Shown: positions 8,651-17,496, counted from the first letter of the stretch. The stretch: 64,000 nucleotides of DNA from Bradyrhizobium archetypum (GCF_013114835.1 NZ_JAAVLW010000007.1:124001-188000); one strand, 5' to 3'. Made by a program: numbers and translations. Notes: generated from the letters alone by a model not told the origin.

Positions 8651-9529
8651 ATGGGACTACTCGACGGCAAGGTAGCCATCATTACCGGCGCAGGCGGCGG
8701 GCTCGGTGAGGCCTACGCGAAACTGTTCGCGCGCGAGGGCGCAGCGGTCGTGGTCAACGACCTCGGCGGTCCTCGCGACGGCTCCGGTGCCGACGTATCG
8801 ATGGCGCAGAAGGTGGTCAACGCGATCAAGGAGGAGGGCGGCCGTGCCGTTGCCAACGGTTCCGACATCTCGACGATGGCCGGCGGCCAGTCGGTGTTCG
8901 ACGACGCCATCAAGAATTTTGGCCGCGCCGACATCCTGGTGAACAACGCCGGCATCCTGCTCGACGAGACCTTCGCCAAGGCCAAGGAGGCCAATTGGGA
9001 CAAGGTGATCAAGGTGCATCTCAAGGGCACCTTCTGCTGCACCCAGCCGGTGTTCAAATGGATGCGCGAGAACGGCGGCGGCGTCATCGTCAACACGTCC
9101 TCGACCTCAGGCCTGATCGGCAATTTCGGCCAGACCAATTACGGCGCGGCCAAGGGCGGGATCTGGGGCCTGTCGAACGTGCTGGCGATCGAGGGCCGCA
9201 AGTACAACATCCGGGTCTGGACGCTGGCCCCCGGCGCGCTGACCCGCATGACCGCAGACCTGCCGCGCTATAAAGAGAACCCGGGCGCCGCCCTAGGCCC
9301 TGAAGGTATCGCGCCGGCCGTGCTATACATGGTCAGTGATTTGTCGGGCGACCAGACCGGCAAGGTGCTCGGCGTCTCCGGCCCGCGGGGCGTGCGCGAG
9401 ATGCGAATGATGGAAATGGAGGGCTGGAAGCCGCCGTTCACGGGGTGGAAGGCCGAGGACATCGTGACCCATGCCAAGGAGATCTTCTTCTCCGAGGAGC
9501 AGATCAAGATGGGCGCGCGAAGGTTTTAG
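8651..9529 (+). CDS. SDR-family 3-hydroxyacyl-CoA dehydrogenase (17-beta-HSD4-like)
   Basis: 292 residues. AAAGGAG stands upstream of the ATG. Short-chain dehydrogenase motifs are complete: TGAGGGLGEAYA (cofactor loop, residues 12-23), NNAG (about 98), catalytic Ser in VNTSSTSG (about 152) and the YGAAK pair (about 166). The N-terminus VVVNDLGGPRDGSG is typical of the dehydrogenase unit of peroxisomal multifunctional enzyme 2 and its bacterial relatives. That fits oxidation of 3-hydroxyacyl-CoA made by the adjacent MaoC hydratase. The extended C-terminus (WKPPFTGWKAEDIV) is normal for this subgroup. Confidence 0.92.
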   Translation: MGLLDGKVAIITGAGGGLGEAYAKLFAREGAAVVVNDLGGPRDGSGADVSMAQKVVNAIKEEGGRAVANGSDISTMAGGQSVFDDAIKNFGRADILVNNAGILLDETFAKAKEANWDKVIKVHLKGTFCCTQPVFKWMRENGGGVIVNTSSTSGLIGNFGQTNYGAAKGGIWGLSNVLAIEGRKYNIRVWTLAPGALTRMTADLPRYKENPGAALGPEGIAPAVLYMVSDLSGDQTGKVLGVSGPRGVREMRMMEMEGWKPPFTGWKAEDIVTHAKEIFFSEEQIKMGARRF

Positions 9530-9535
9530 GTTATT

Positions 9536-9629
9536 GTCGTTCCGGGGCGCGTAGCGAACCCCAATGCGCAATTGCGCATTGTGGAACCTCGAGATTCCGG
9601 GTTCGAGCTTCGCATCGCCCCGGAATGAC
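9536..9629. repeat. Palindromic intergenic element with inverted ends
   Basis: The ends GTCGTTCCGGGGCG and CGCCCCGGAATGAC are inverted with one mismatch. In the middle is a perfect 20-base palindrome, CAATGCGCAATTGCGCATTG (9562-9581). It fills the gap between the SDR and DapA-family genes. Confidence 0.82.
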
Positions 9630-9653
9630 GATGGAGAAGGATAGAGGCATTTA

Positions 9654-10610
9654 ATGACAAAACTCACCGTCCAGGCCGCCGGCACCTTTGCGATTGCGCC
9701 GACGCCATTCCACGACGACGGCCGGATCGACGAGAAATCGATCGATCGGCTGACAGACTTCTACGCCGAAGTCGGCTGCGACGGCGTCACCGTGCTCGGC
9801 ATTCTGGGCGAGGCACCGAAGCTCGATGCGGCGGAGGCGGAGCAGGTGGCCGTTCGCTTCGTCAAGCGCGCCAGGAACATGCAGATCATCGTCGGCGTCT
9901 CGGCGCCGGGCTTCGCCTCGATGCGCTCGCTGGCAAGAGCCTCGATGGATGCCGGTGCCGCCGGCGTGATGATCGCGCCGCCGCCGCATTTGCGCACCGA
10001 CGACCAGATCACAGGCTATTTCAAGCAGGCGCAGGAAGCGATCGGCGACGAGATTCCCTGGGTGCTGCAGGATTATCCGCTGACGCTCAACGTCGTCTTC
10101 ACGCCCGCCGTGATCCGCAAGATCGTGATGGATTCGCCGTCCTGCGTGATGCTCAAGCACGAGGACTGGCCGGGCCTGGAGAAGATCACGACGCTGCGCA
10201 ACTTCCAGAAGGACGGCTCGCTGCGGCCGCTCTCGATTCTGGTCGGCAATGGCGGCCTGTTCCTCGATTTCGAGATGGAGCGCGGCGCTGACGGCGCCAT
10301 GACGGGCTACGCTTTCCCGGAACTCTTGATCGATGTCGTCAAGCTGTCGAAGGCCGGCAAGCGCGACGCCGCTCACGATCTGTTCGACGCGCATCTGCCG
10401 CTGATCCGTTACGAGCAGCAGCCCGGCGCCGGCCTGTCGGTGCGCAAATACGTGCTGCAGAAGCGCGGCATCATCTCCTCCAGCGCGCAGCGCAAGCCCG
10501 GCGCGACCATCACGGCGACCGCGAGGGCGGAGGTCGATTACCTGCTGTCGCGGGTGGCGCGCGTCGACCGCCGCGCCAATCTGCAACCGCAATCCAGCGC
10601 GGCAGGCTGA
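9654..10610 (+). CDS. Dihydrodipicolinate synthase family (DapA-like) lyase
   Basis: 318 residues, a TIM-barrel class I aldolase. Visible features are the N-terminal GTFAIAPTPFHDDGRID, a LGEAPKL loop where canonical DapA has GTTGE, the Tyr of VLQDYPLT (about 143) and the Schiff-base Lys in CVMLKHEDWP (about 165). The altered substrate loop suggests a substrate other than pyruvate plus aspartate semialdehyde. The true role is unknown. It lies in an acyl-CoA gene cluster, not near lysine genes, and could supply or remove an acid intermediate there. Confidence 0.85.
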   Translation: MTKLTVQAAGTFAIAPTPFHDDGRIDEKSIDRLTDFYAEVGCDGVTVLGILGEAPKLDAAEAEQVAVRFVKRARNMQIIVGVSAPGFASMRSLARASMDAGAAGVMIAPPPHLRTDDQITGYFKQAQEAIGDEIPWVLQDYPLTLNVVFTPAVIRKIVMDSPSCVMLKHEDWPGLEKITTLRNFQKDGSLRPLSILVGNGGLFLDFEMERGADGAMTGYAFPELLIDVVKLSKAGKRDAAHDLFDAHLPLIRYEQQPGAGLSVRKYVLQKRGIISSSAQRKPGATITATARAEVDYLLSRVARVDRRANLQPQSSAAG

Positions 10611-10616
10611 CAATAC

Positions 10617-10718
10617 CTCATGGTGAGGAGGCGCGAAGCGCCGTCTCGAACCATGAGGCCCTGATCGTGCCAATCATCCTTCGAGACGCGGCCTATCGGC
10701 CGCTCCTCGAGGATGAGG
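10617..10718. repeat. Two adjacent stem-loop elements
   Basis: The first (10617-10659) has inverted ends CCTCATGGT and ACCATGAGG. The second (10676-10718) pairs CATCCTTCGAG with CTCGAGGATG around GGCCTATCGGCC. Both belong to common Bradyrhizobium-type intergenic palindromes and lie just upstream of the NUDIX gene. Confidence 0.78.
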
Positions 10719-10738
10719 TCTTGAGGAGTTGAAGTGTT

Positions 10739-11539
10739 ATGGCCGAAGCCGTCGCCCCGCGCCCCGCATCGACGATCCTGCTGCTCCGCGACAGCGCAGC
10801 CGCCAACGAGATCGAGGTCTTCATGATGGTTCGCCATTATGAGATCGATTTTAATTCCGGCGCGCTGGTGTTTCCCGGCGGCAGCGTCGACAAGGGCGAC
10901 AAGGAGATCATCGCACGATCCGAACTCTATTCGGGCGGCGAGGGCCTCGACGAGGCGGCGCTGAGCTTCCGCATCGCCGCGATCCGCGAAACCTTTGAAG
11001 AAAGCGGTATCCTTCTGGCGCGGCCCAAGGGGTCGAGCGCCCTGGTCGACGCCAGGCGCGCCAGCGAGATCGAGGCTATCAATCGCGCCGAGCTCTGCGA
11101 CGGCAAGATCACGTTCCTGCAGGTGCTGGCTGATAACGGGATGGTGCTGGCGCTCGACGAACTCGTTCCTTACGCGCACTGGATCACGCCGGAGGGCATG
11201 CCGAAGCGGTTCGACACCTGGTTCTTCCTCGCCGCCGCACCACCCGAGCAGGCCGGCGCCCATGACGGAAAGGAATCCACCGATTCGATCTGGGTGTCGC
11301 CGCGCGAGGCGCTGGAAGGCGGTGAGAGCGGGCGCTTCAAGCTGCCGTTCCCGACCACGCGCAACCTGATCAAGCTCGGCAAGCAGCAAAGCGTAACAGC
11401 GGCGCTCGACGACAGCCGTGGCAAATCCGTGGTCACCGTGACGCCGATCATGACGAGGAACAATGGCGGCCGGCAGCTCCGCATTCCGCTCGAGGCCGGC
11501 TATGACGGCGAGGTGTTCGAGGTCGGCTCGGTCGGCTAG
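10739..11539 (+). CDS. NUDIX hydrolase
   Basis: 266 residues with GAGGAG before the ATG. The NUDIX box is split by an insert: GALVFPGGSVDKGD (about residue 40) and RETFEESGI (about 83) carry the metal-binding Glu residues. Large NUDIX proteins with this insert resemble the CoA/acyl-CoA pyrophosphatase (NUDT7/NUDT19-like) branch, which would suit the acyl-CoA neighbours. Substrate cannot be assigned from sequence alone. It is the last co-directional gene of the cluster. Confidence 0.87.
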   Translation: MAEAVAPRPASTILLLRDSAAANEIEVFMMVRHYEIDFNSGALVFPGGSVDKGDKEIIARSELYSGGEGLDEAALSFRIAAIRETFEESGILLARPKGSSALVDARRASEIEAINRAELCDGKITFLQVLADNGMVLALDELVPYAHWITPEGMPKRFDTWFFLAAAPPEQAGAHDGKESTDSIWVSPREALEGGESGRFKLPFPTTRNLIKLGKQQSVTAALDDSRGKSVVTVTPIMTRNNGGRQLRIPLEAGYDGEVFEVGSVG

Positions 11540-11780
11540 CAAAGTTCGATACATATAGAAGCATTGTTGCGGGGTCGTATTGCCGAGATGACGAAGCCGG
11601 CCGGAGCGAGGGCCTGACCGCGCCGGATAAGCCCGATCGCGAAGTTAATGCTCGGTCGAGCCCCGCATATGCGACGCGGGGACGGATTCGGCCTGGCTTT
11701 ACCATCGTTCCCGACATGTTCCCAACGGCCCAAAATCCGTCGTATATACTGGTCCCGATTGGAGCCCGGCCCCGACCCAC

Positions 11781-14474
11781 ATGACCGCTGAAACGACCGC
11801 CGAAACGCCGCCGAATTCGACGCCGCCGCGATCGTTCTCGCTTTCGATCGGCCAACTGACATTCGGCAGTTTCATGCTGGTGCTGGCGGTGATCATCATC
11901 ACCTCGACCGCCAGCGTCATCGCCATCCGCCATATCGATGCGACCTTTGCCGAGCTGCAGCGGCTGCAGAGCGTCGGCGATCTGGCTGAGGATATCGACC
12001 GCCGCATGAACGAATTGCGGCTGGCGGCGCGGGATTTCGTCACCGACCCCGGCAACCAGTCGCTCCAGGTCGGCGAAGCCGCGACCGCGCTCGGCGAGGT
12101 CCTGAAGAAGACACGGCTGGAGCTCGCTCCCGAGCAGCAGGACATGATCGACGGCGTCACCGAGCGCCTGGCGACCTATCGCAGCGGCATCGAGCGGATT
12201 TCGGCGCTGATCAACCGCCGCGCCGAAATGATCGTCACGCTGCCGCCCTTGCGCGAGAAATTCGATACCGCGATCGCCGAGGCGTCCGATCCCCATCTTG
12301 CAATGGCCCTGTCCCAGACCCAGAGCCGCATCGCCTCGGCGCTGCTTGCGCATAACCCTTCGGCTGCCGAGCAGGCCGCGGAAAGCATGCGCTCGATGAC
12401 GGTCGGCGACCCAAAGCTGCGCGCGATCGTCGACGACTATGCGCTGGCGATCGTCAACATATCGATCCGCGAGCGGCAGATATCCGACATCGACAGGGAA
12501 GTGCTTGGCGCAGAGGGCCGCCTGATCCAGCGCGTGACGGAATTGTTGCGCGACGTCAGCGAGCGGCGAGGGCGCGTTCTCTCCCGCGATTTCGCGAGAA
12601 CGCTGTCCGAAGCGAAATGGCAGAGCATCGTGCTCGGCACTGCCGGCGTCCTGATCGGGCTGTTTGCCTCGCTGCTGGTGGTGCGCCGCACCGTGCGTCC
12701 GCTTGCCGCGATCGCAGCTTCGATCCGCACGGTGGCCCGCGGCGAGAAAAGCGCTTCGATCCCGGCGACCGACGTTGATAACGAGATCGGCGACATCGCG
12801 CGTGCCGCCGAAGTATTCCGGCAGACGCTGGTCGATGCCGACACCGCGCGCGAGGCGGCGGTGCGCGCGCTCGCGGAACAGCGGCTTGCCGAGGAAAGCT
12901 ATCGCAAGCTGTTCGAGTCCTCGGTCGACGGAATTTACGTCACGACGCCCGGCGGCGCGCTTTTGAACGCCAACCCGGCGCTGGCGCGGATGATGGGCTA
13001 TGCCACGCCGCAGGACCTGATCAACGGGATCGGCGACATCGCCGACAGCGTCTATGTGCATCCCGAAGCGCGGGCGGAATATGAGCGGCTGATGCAGCGC
13101 GACGGCATGGTGCGTGAATACGAATACCAGGTTCGCACGCGCACCGGCTCGGTATTGTGGCTCTCCGACAGCGCGAGCGCCGTGCACAACGAGGCCGGCG
13201 TCATCGTCCGGTACGAGGGAACGGTGCGCGACATCACCGACCAGAAGCGTGCCGAGGATGCGATCGCCGAGGGCCGTCGCCTGCTGCAAATGGTGATCGA
13301 CACCGTGCCGGCGGTGATCAACGTCAAGGACAAGGAGCTGCGCTACGTCCTGATGAACCGTTACATGGCCGGTATTTTCGGCGTCGAGCCTGGGGATGCG
13401 ATCGGCCGCACCACGGCCGAGCTGATGTCGCGCTATGGTGCGGAAAAGACCGATGAGCCCGACAAGCGGGTGCTGGCGGCTGGCAAGGAGCTCGGCTTCT
13501 ACGAAGAGGAATACCGGGATGCGTCCGGCCATATGCGGCAATGGCTGGTCAACAAGCTGCCGATCCTCGATGCCGCCGGCGAGATCGAGAACATCGTGAC
13601 CGTTGCGCTCGACATCGGCGAGCGCAAGCGCGTCGAATCCGAGATGCGCAAGGCCAAGGATGCGGCGGAAGCGGCGCTGCGGAATTTGCGCGAGACGCAG
13701 AATTCGCTGATCGAGGCCGAAAAGCTCGCCGCGCTGGGGCGGCTGGTGGCGGGCGTTGCGCACGAGGTCAACAATCCCGTCGGCATCAGCCTGACGGTCG
13801 CGTCCGCGCTGGAGCGCAAGACATCGAACTTCGCAGCCGAGGTCGCCCGTGGCGAGCTGCGGCGCTCCAGCCTCAACGATTTTCTCGAGACCAGCCGCAC
13901 GGCGTCGTCGCAGCTCGTCGCCAACCTCAACCGCGCCGCCGAATTGATCCAGTCGTTCAAGCAAGTTGCCGCCGACCGCAATTATTCGGACCAGCGCACC
14001 TTCGATCTTGGCGATCTCACCGAGCAGGTCGTGATGTCGTTACGGCCCGGACTGCGCAAGCACAATCTGACGCTCAACGTCGAGTGCCAGCCCAACCTGA
14101 TGATGAACAGCTACCCCGGGCCGTATGGACAGGTGCTCACCAACCTGTTCCTCAATTCGGTGGCGCATGCGTTCCCGGACGGCAAGCCCGGCACGGTCGA
14201 TATCCAGGTGCGGGAGTCCGGCAAGGACAATGTCGAGATCATTTTCTCCGACAACGGCTGCGGCATGAGCCTCGACGTCCGCCGCCGTGCCTTCGATCCG
14301 TTTTTCACCACGCGCCGCGATCAGGGCGGCACCGGGCTCGGCCTGCACATCGTCTACAGCATCGTGACGACACGGCTCGGCGGCCGGCTCGACCTCGATT
14401 CAGAGCCGGGCGGCGGCACGCGCATCCAGATGATCCTGCCGCGCACGGCGCCGCTGGAACAGGCTGCGGAGTAG
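11781..14474 (+). CDS. PAS-domain sensor histidine kinase
   Basis: 897 residues. Two membrane segments (about 25-48 and 287-308) flank a helical periplasmic sensor. HAMP (about 309-365), two PAS domains (about 372-495 and 500-615), a dimerisation box with phosphoacceptor His661 (ALGRLVAGVAHEVNNP) and a GHKL ATPase domain follow, the last with NLFLNSVAHAF, DNGCGMS and GGTGLGLHIVYSIV. No receiver domain is attached and no response regulator gene is adjacent, so it is an orphan here. The signal is unknown. The HEVNNP variant is typical of the ntrY/PAS kinase subfamily. Confidence 0.92.
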   Translation: MTAETTAETPPNSTPPRSFSLSIGQLTFGSFMLVLAVIIITSTASVIAIRHIDATFAELQRLQSVGDLAEDIDRRMNELRLAARDFVTDPGNQSLQVGEAATALGEVLKKTRLELAPEQQDMIDGVTERLATYRSGIERISALINRRAEMIVTLPPLREKFDTAIAEASDPHLAMALSQTQSRIASALLAHNPSAAEQAAESMRSMTVGDPKLRAIVDDYALAIVNISIRERQISDIDREVLGAEGRLIQRVTELLRDVSERRGRVLSRDFARTLSEAKWQSIVLGTAGVLIGLFASLLVVRRTVRPLAAIAASIRTVARGEKSASIPATDVDNEIGDIARAAEVFRQTLVDADTAREAAVRALAEQRLAEESYRKLFESSVDGIYVTTPGGALLNANPALARMMGYATPQDLINGIGDIADSVYVHPEARAEYERLMQRDGMVREYEYQVRTRTGSVLWLSDSASAVHNEAGVIVRYEGTVRDITDQKRAEDAIAEGRRLLQMVIDTVPAVINVKDKELRYVLMNRYMAGIFGVEPGDAIGRTTAELMSRYGAEKTDEPDKRVLAAGKELGFYEEEYRDASGHMRQWLVNKLPILDAAGEIENIVTVALDIGERKRVESEMRKAKDAAEAALRNLRETQNSLIEAEKLAALGRLVAGVAHEVNNPVGISLTVASALERKTSNFAAEVARGELRRSSLNDFLETSRTASSQLVANLNRAAELIQSFKQVAADRNYSDQRTFDLGDLTEQVVMSLRPGLRKHNLTLNVECQPNLMMNSYPGPYGQVLTNLFLNSVAHAFPDGKPGTVDIQVRESGKDNVEIIFSDNGCGMSLDVRRRAFDPFFTTRRDQGGTGLGLHIVYSIVTTRLGGRLDLDSEPGGGTRIQMILPRTAPLEQAAE

Positions 14475-14489
14475 GCGCGTTCGGAGCCG

Positions 14490-14840
14490 CTAGTTGATGT
14501 CCGCGAGCTTGTGCAGCGTGGCGCCGAAGATCTGGCTCGCTTTGCCGACGAGCGCGGTTCCATTCATTGTGGCACGGGTGTCGGTGAAGGTTCCGGATAC
14601 GCCAATGCCGACCGGGCTTGGTCCGCCGAAAAGCGGATTGTCGTTGTCGCGCGGAGTGGTGTGGCGCTGGACCAGGACCTCACCCTTGAAGGTATTGCCC
14701 TTCACCGTGTAGCTGCCGGTGTAAAACAGATAGGCATCGCCGCCGAGAATCTGGCCATCCCGGAACATAATGACGCCGCTGCCCTTGCCGATGCGCCCAT
14801 CCAGCAGGGTGACGTGAATCGAATAGAGCCCGTTCTTCAT
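14490..14840 (-). CDS. GrlR-family regulatory protein
   Basis: 116 residues from ATG 14840 (MKNGLYSIHVTLLDGR). It resembles the GrlR fold, a small beta-barrel: DGRIGKGSGVIMFRDGQILGGDAYLFYTG blocks in the first half, then TFKGEVLVQRH and GVSGTFTDTRATMNGTAL. In enteropathogens GrlR binds and inhibits the activator GrlA. Free-living rhizobia carry related proteins whose partner is not known. It is convergent with the histidine kinase gene. No grlA-like gene is in view, so a type III secretion role is not implied here. Confidence 0.78.
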   Translation of the reverse strand: MKNGLYSIHVTLLDGRIGKGSGVIMFRDGQILGGDAYLFYTGSYTVKGNTFKGEVLVQRHTTPRDNDNPLFGGPSPVGIGVSGTFTDTRATMNGTALVGKASQIFGATLHKLADIN

Positions 14841-15175
14841 GACGCCCCAGATGCCGGCCGCCGCGCCCACGGAAGGCCGGTCAAGGAGTTATGCCAAAGC
14901 CTGGCCGATACCGTCAACGCGTCAGGTTGACTGACAGTTCCCGTGCAGGAAGCAAGCCGGAAGCGTACTACTCCGACGTGACGCGAGGACGACGCGCACG
15001 GACCGAATCGAGTTGGCCCGCGAAATGCATAGTTTTCCCTGGCACCGGCCGGCGGGTGCAGGAGCACGAGAAACAGGTGACCATCTGGATGAATTCCGGC
15101 GGCCACGTGGCGCGCCGATACGCAAAGAAAAGCAATCCTGAAAGCACGCGGCCTCATCGCGCAGGCCGCTGGAAA
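14841..15175. other. Gap between GrlR-like gene and secreted-protein gene
   Basis: It holds the divergent 5' regions of the GrlR-like gene (minus) and the secreted protein at 15176 (plus). The plus frame is open from 14891 but lacks protein-like composition before 15176. I see no other feature. Confidence 0.5.
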
Positions 15176-15526
15176 ATGCCATTGATGATCGGCGGGATAT
15201 TGCTGCTGCTACCGCTGGCCGCCAGCCCCGGTGAGGCCCGCGATCCCGACGGCCGTTACGCCAATTCACCGTTGAAGCAGTGGTTCGACAGTCTGAGAAG
15301 CGGGAAGGGACCATGCTGTTCCGATGCGGACGGCAGCGCCGTCAGCGATGTGGACTGGGAATCCAAAGGCGGCCATTACCGCGTTCGCATCGACGGCGAG
15401 TGGTATAACGTGCCCGACGACGCCGTCATCACCGAACCGAACCGGGCAGGGCGAACCATGGTCTGGCCGATGCGCGGTTATCAGGGATTGAGCATCCGCT
15501 GCTTCATGCCGGGATCGATGACGTAG
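15176..15526 (+). CDS. Small secreted protein of unknown function
   Basis: 116 residues from ATG 15176, which gives a clean signal peptide (MPLMIGGILLLLPLAASPGEA). Earlier in-frame starts (for example 15089) are possible but place extra charged residues before the hydrophobic core. The mature part begins RDPDGRYANSPLKQWFDSL and contains GKGPCCSDADG, GHYRVRIDGEWYNVPDDAV and WPMRGYQGLSIRCFMPG. I recognise this from a rhizobial family of periplasmic proteins with no assigned role. The paired CC and the late Cys could form disulfides. Confidence 0.8.
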   Translation: MPLMIGGILLLLPLAASPGEARDPDGRYANSPLKQWFDSLRSGKGPCCSDADGSAVSDVDWESKGGHYRVRIDGEWYNVPDDAVITEPNRAGRTMVWPMRGYQGLSIRCFMPGSMT

Positions 15527-15611
15527 CGCGCGAGCGCTGGCCCGACAATGACTGTCATGCTCCGCGAAAGCGGCGTATCCAGTACGCTGCGGCTTCCCGG
15601 TCACCGGCGCG

Positions 15612-16007
15612 TCAGGCGTACTTCTTGTCGCGCTCGAGCAGCTCGATCGAAATGCCCTGCGGCCCGCGGATGAAGCAGATACGGACGCCGGTCCGGATCG
15701 TGGTCGGCTCCTTCGTGAACTCGACGCCCTTGGCCTTGATCTCGGCAGCGACCGCGTCGATGTCCTTCACCGTCAGTCCGAAGTGGTCGAGGCCCTGATA
15801 GGGCGTCGCCGGCGGCTCGTTGACGCCATCGCCAGTCGTGACGGGGGCGATGAATATATTGGCGCCGCCAAGCTTGACGTCGATCCGCCCTGGGCCACGA
15901 ATGATCTCGCCTCCGAGAACGTCTTCCAGCCATGCGGCGGTCGCCTCGGGATCGGGACTGCGCAAATGGACATGGTCCCAAGTAACTTCCCAAGCAGCGG
16001 TCGGCAT
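15612..16007 (-). CDS. VOC-family (glyoxalase/dioxygenase fold) protein
   Basis: 131 residues. Two beta-alpha-beta-beta-beta units are visible. Likely metal ligands are His in TWDHVHLRSPD, Glu near GGEIIRG, His in GLDHFGLTVKD and Glu in GISIELLERDKKY. Ligand identity is inferred from family position. These proteins cover glyoxalases, extradiol dioxygenases and resistance proteins. The substrate cannot be deduced. It stands alone between two plus-strand genes. Confidence 0.85.
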   Translation of the reverse strand: MPTAAWEVTWDHVHLRSPDPEATAAWLEDVLGGEIIRGPGRIDVKLGGANIFIAPVTTGDGVNEPPATPYQGLDHFGLTVKDIDAVAAEIKAKGVEFTKEPTTIRTGVRICFIRGPQGISIELLERDKKYA

Positions 16008-16210
16008 CTCGGTCTTCCCCTTGTTGTTGTTGCAAGCGTTGTTGTTGCGGCGTCCAAGCCAGTTGCGGCCAATCTAGCCGCCAGGCATCCACGATTCCAT
16101 CCAGCAAGTCTTGATCTGTGGCCGCAATATTGTCGAGGTCGCATGAAACCATTTGTACATTGGATGATTGTTGACGGGCGGCGGGATCCGTACAGCGGCG
16201 GTCGTGTGAG

Positions 16211-16246
16211 AAGCCGTACGGGAAAAAACGCTCGTATGGCTTTTTT
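16211..16246 (+). terminator. Intrinsic-terminator-like hairpin without an obvious upstream gene
   Basis: AAGCCGTACG (16211-16220) pairs with CGTATGGCTT (16233-16242, one G-T pair) and the 3' arm runs into TTTTTT. It is oriented plus, but the nearest upstream gene is on the minus strand. A 46-codon ORF (16144-16283) with GAGG before its ATG spans it. It could end a small RNA or act in the leader of the gene at 16294. Confidence 0.55.
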
Positions 16247-16293
16247 CATGCGCGGCACGGCAGTTGCCGGTGCTGCGGGGTGAGGGCGCGGCT

Positions 16294-16890
16294 ATGAGAA
16301 CCGCCGGATGGTCGTTCGGAAAGCCCGAGGCACGGCTCGCCGTGCTGCCGGCCATCGCCGTTGCTGGATGCGCCATGTGGCTGATGCTCCCGCAAGCGAG
16401 CGATGCCGAGAGCCATTCCGCAGCGACGCCCCCCGAAGTGGGCCGCGTCACGCAAGATGCTCCGCGTACCGATGATACGGCCGCGACCCTGTCGAGCCCG
16501 GCGACGTCGGCGGCGTCCACCCATGCCAACCAGGCGGCGACGACTGCTGCCGCGCCTCTCGAGATCGCGCCGCCGGAAACGGTGGCGCCCGCAGGGTCGC
16601 CGCTCGACGGCCTGAAAATCGTCTCGCAGTCGTGGCGCAGGGGCGGCCTCGGCTCAAAAGCACTCGTGACCTTCACGCTTCGCAATGCCAACGATTATGC
16701 GGTGAGGGACATCGAGATCGCCTGCACCTTCACCCGCCGCGACGGCAGCCATCTGACCGCTCGCAGGCGTATCATTCCCGATACCGTGAACATGAAGAGC
16801 CGGAAGCGCTATGCCGGCATGCTGATCGGGTTCGTCAACGTCAACGCAAATAAGGCGAAGTGTTCGCTAGTAACGGCCAGCCGCATTTAA
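16294..16890 (+). CDS. Membrane-anchored or exported protein of unknown function
   Basis: 198 residues. ATG 16294 is preceded by GGGTGAGGG. One hydrophobic segment (about 14-36) acts as signal anchor. A low-complexity Ala/Thr/Pro linker (about 40-100) follows, then a C-terminal domain (about 105-198) starting LDGLKIVSQSWRRGG with LRNANDYAVRDIEIACTF and CSLVTASRI. That domain looks like a small beta-sandwich. Two Cys there may form a disulfide. I do not recognise a named family. Confidence 0.75.
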   Translation: MRTAGWSFGKPEARLAVLPAIAVAGCAMWLMLPQASDAESHSAATPPEVGRVTQDAPRTDDTAATLSSPATSAASTHANQAATTAAAPLEIAPPETVAPAGSPLDGLKIVSQSWRRGGLGSKALVTFTLRNANDYAVRDIEIACTFTRRDGSHLTARRRIIPDTVNMKSRKRYAGMLIGFVNVNANKAKCSLVTASRI

Positions 16891-17031
16891 CCCTGTGCGG
16901 CCCAATTCACCTTCCGTCGCCCGAAAATGTGACCTCGGTCTTTGAACCTGGCCGGTTGAGCGGGAACTAATCGTTATATCGCCCGTTGGGCGACTGAACC
17001 GCGCGCCGTTCGCGCGGGGGGAGCGAGACCG

Positions 17032-17496
17032 ATGCCCATAGCGCGCTATTTCCTGTTCGTCGGTGGTGTGCTGCTCGCGCTGTTGTTGGCGATCGACGCG
17101 CTCGTCGCCCCGCAGCAGGCGGTCGTGGCCAGCCAAGCCGCTCCTTCGATCGACAAGACGGTCGTGCGCATTCGTTCCGACCAGAAACTGCCGGAGCGGG
17201 TGGTCTACGACACCAGCCTGCCGACCATTGTTCCGCCACCGGCCGTCGCGGCGCTAGCTGCGCCACCCGTGCCCGCTGCGGTCCCCGCCGACACCGCCCA
17301 GGCCCGCGTGCGCGAGACAAATGCCCAGTTTGTCCCGGCGGAGGCAAAGAAGCCTGAGCCGCAGGTTCAGCGCAAGCGCAAGATTGCCAGGACCCGTCCG
17401 GCACCGCCGATGCAGTTCGCGCAGCCGCCCCAAGTCCGAGTCGCGCAGCAGTCGCAGTTCGGCTTTTTCGGCAGTAGTCCGAACTGGACCTGGTAA
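17032..17496 (+). CDS. Proline-rich signal-anchored protein of unknown function
   Basis: 154 residues with GGGGGAG eight bases before the ATG. Residues 5-27 form one membrane segment (FLFVGGVLLALLLAIDALV). The rest is Pro/Ala-rich with basic patches (KPEPQVQRKRKIARTRP) and no fold signature. It resembles short anchored proteins widespread in Bradyrhizobium. It is convergent with the frameshifted gene at 17512. Confidence 0.75.
   Translation: MPIARYFLFVGGVLLALLLAIDALVAPQQAVVASQAAPSIDKTVVRIRSDQKLPERVVYDTSLPTIVPPPAVAALAAPPVPAAVPADTAQARVRETNAQFVPAEAKKPEPQVQRKRKIARTRPAPPMQFAQPPQVRVAQQSQFGFFGSSPNWTW

Noticed and set aside
11448..13964. Very long minus-strand open frame under the histidine kinase gene
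   Set aside because: It is an antisense shadow typical of GC-rich genes; it is Arg/His/Gln-rich and has no domain, while the plus strand has a complete kinase.
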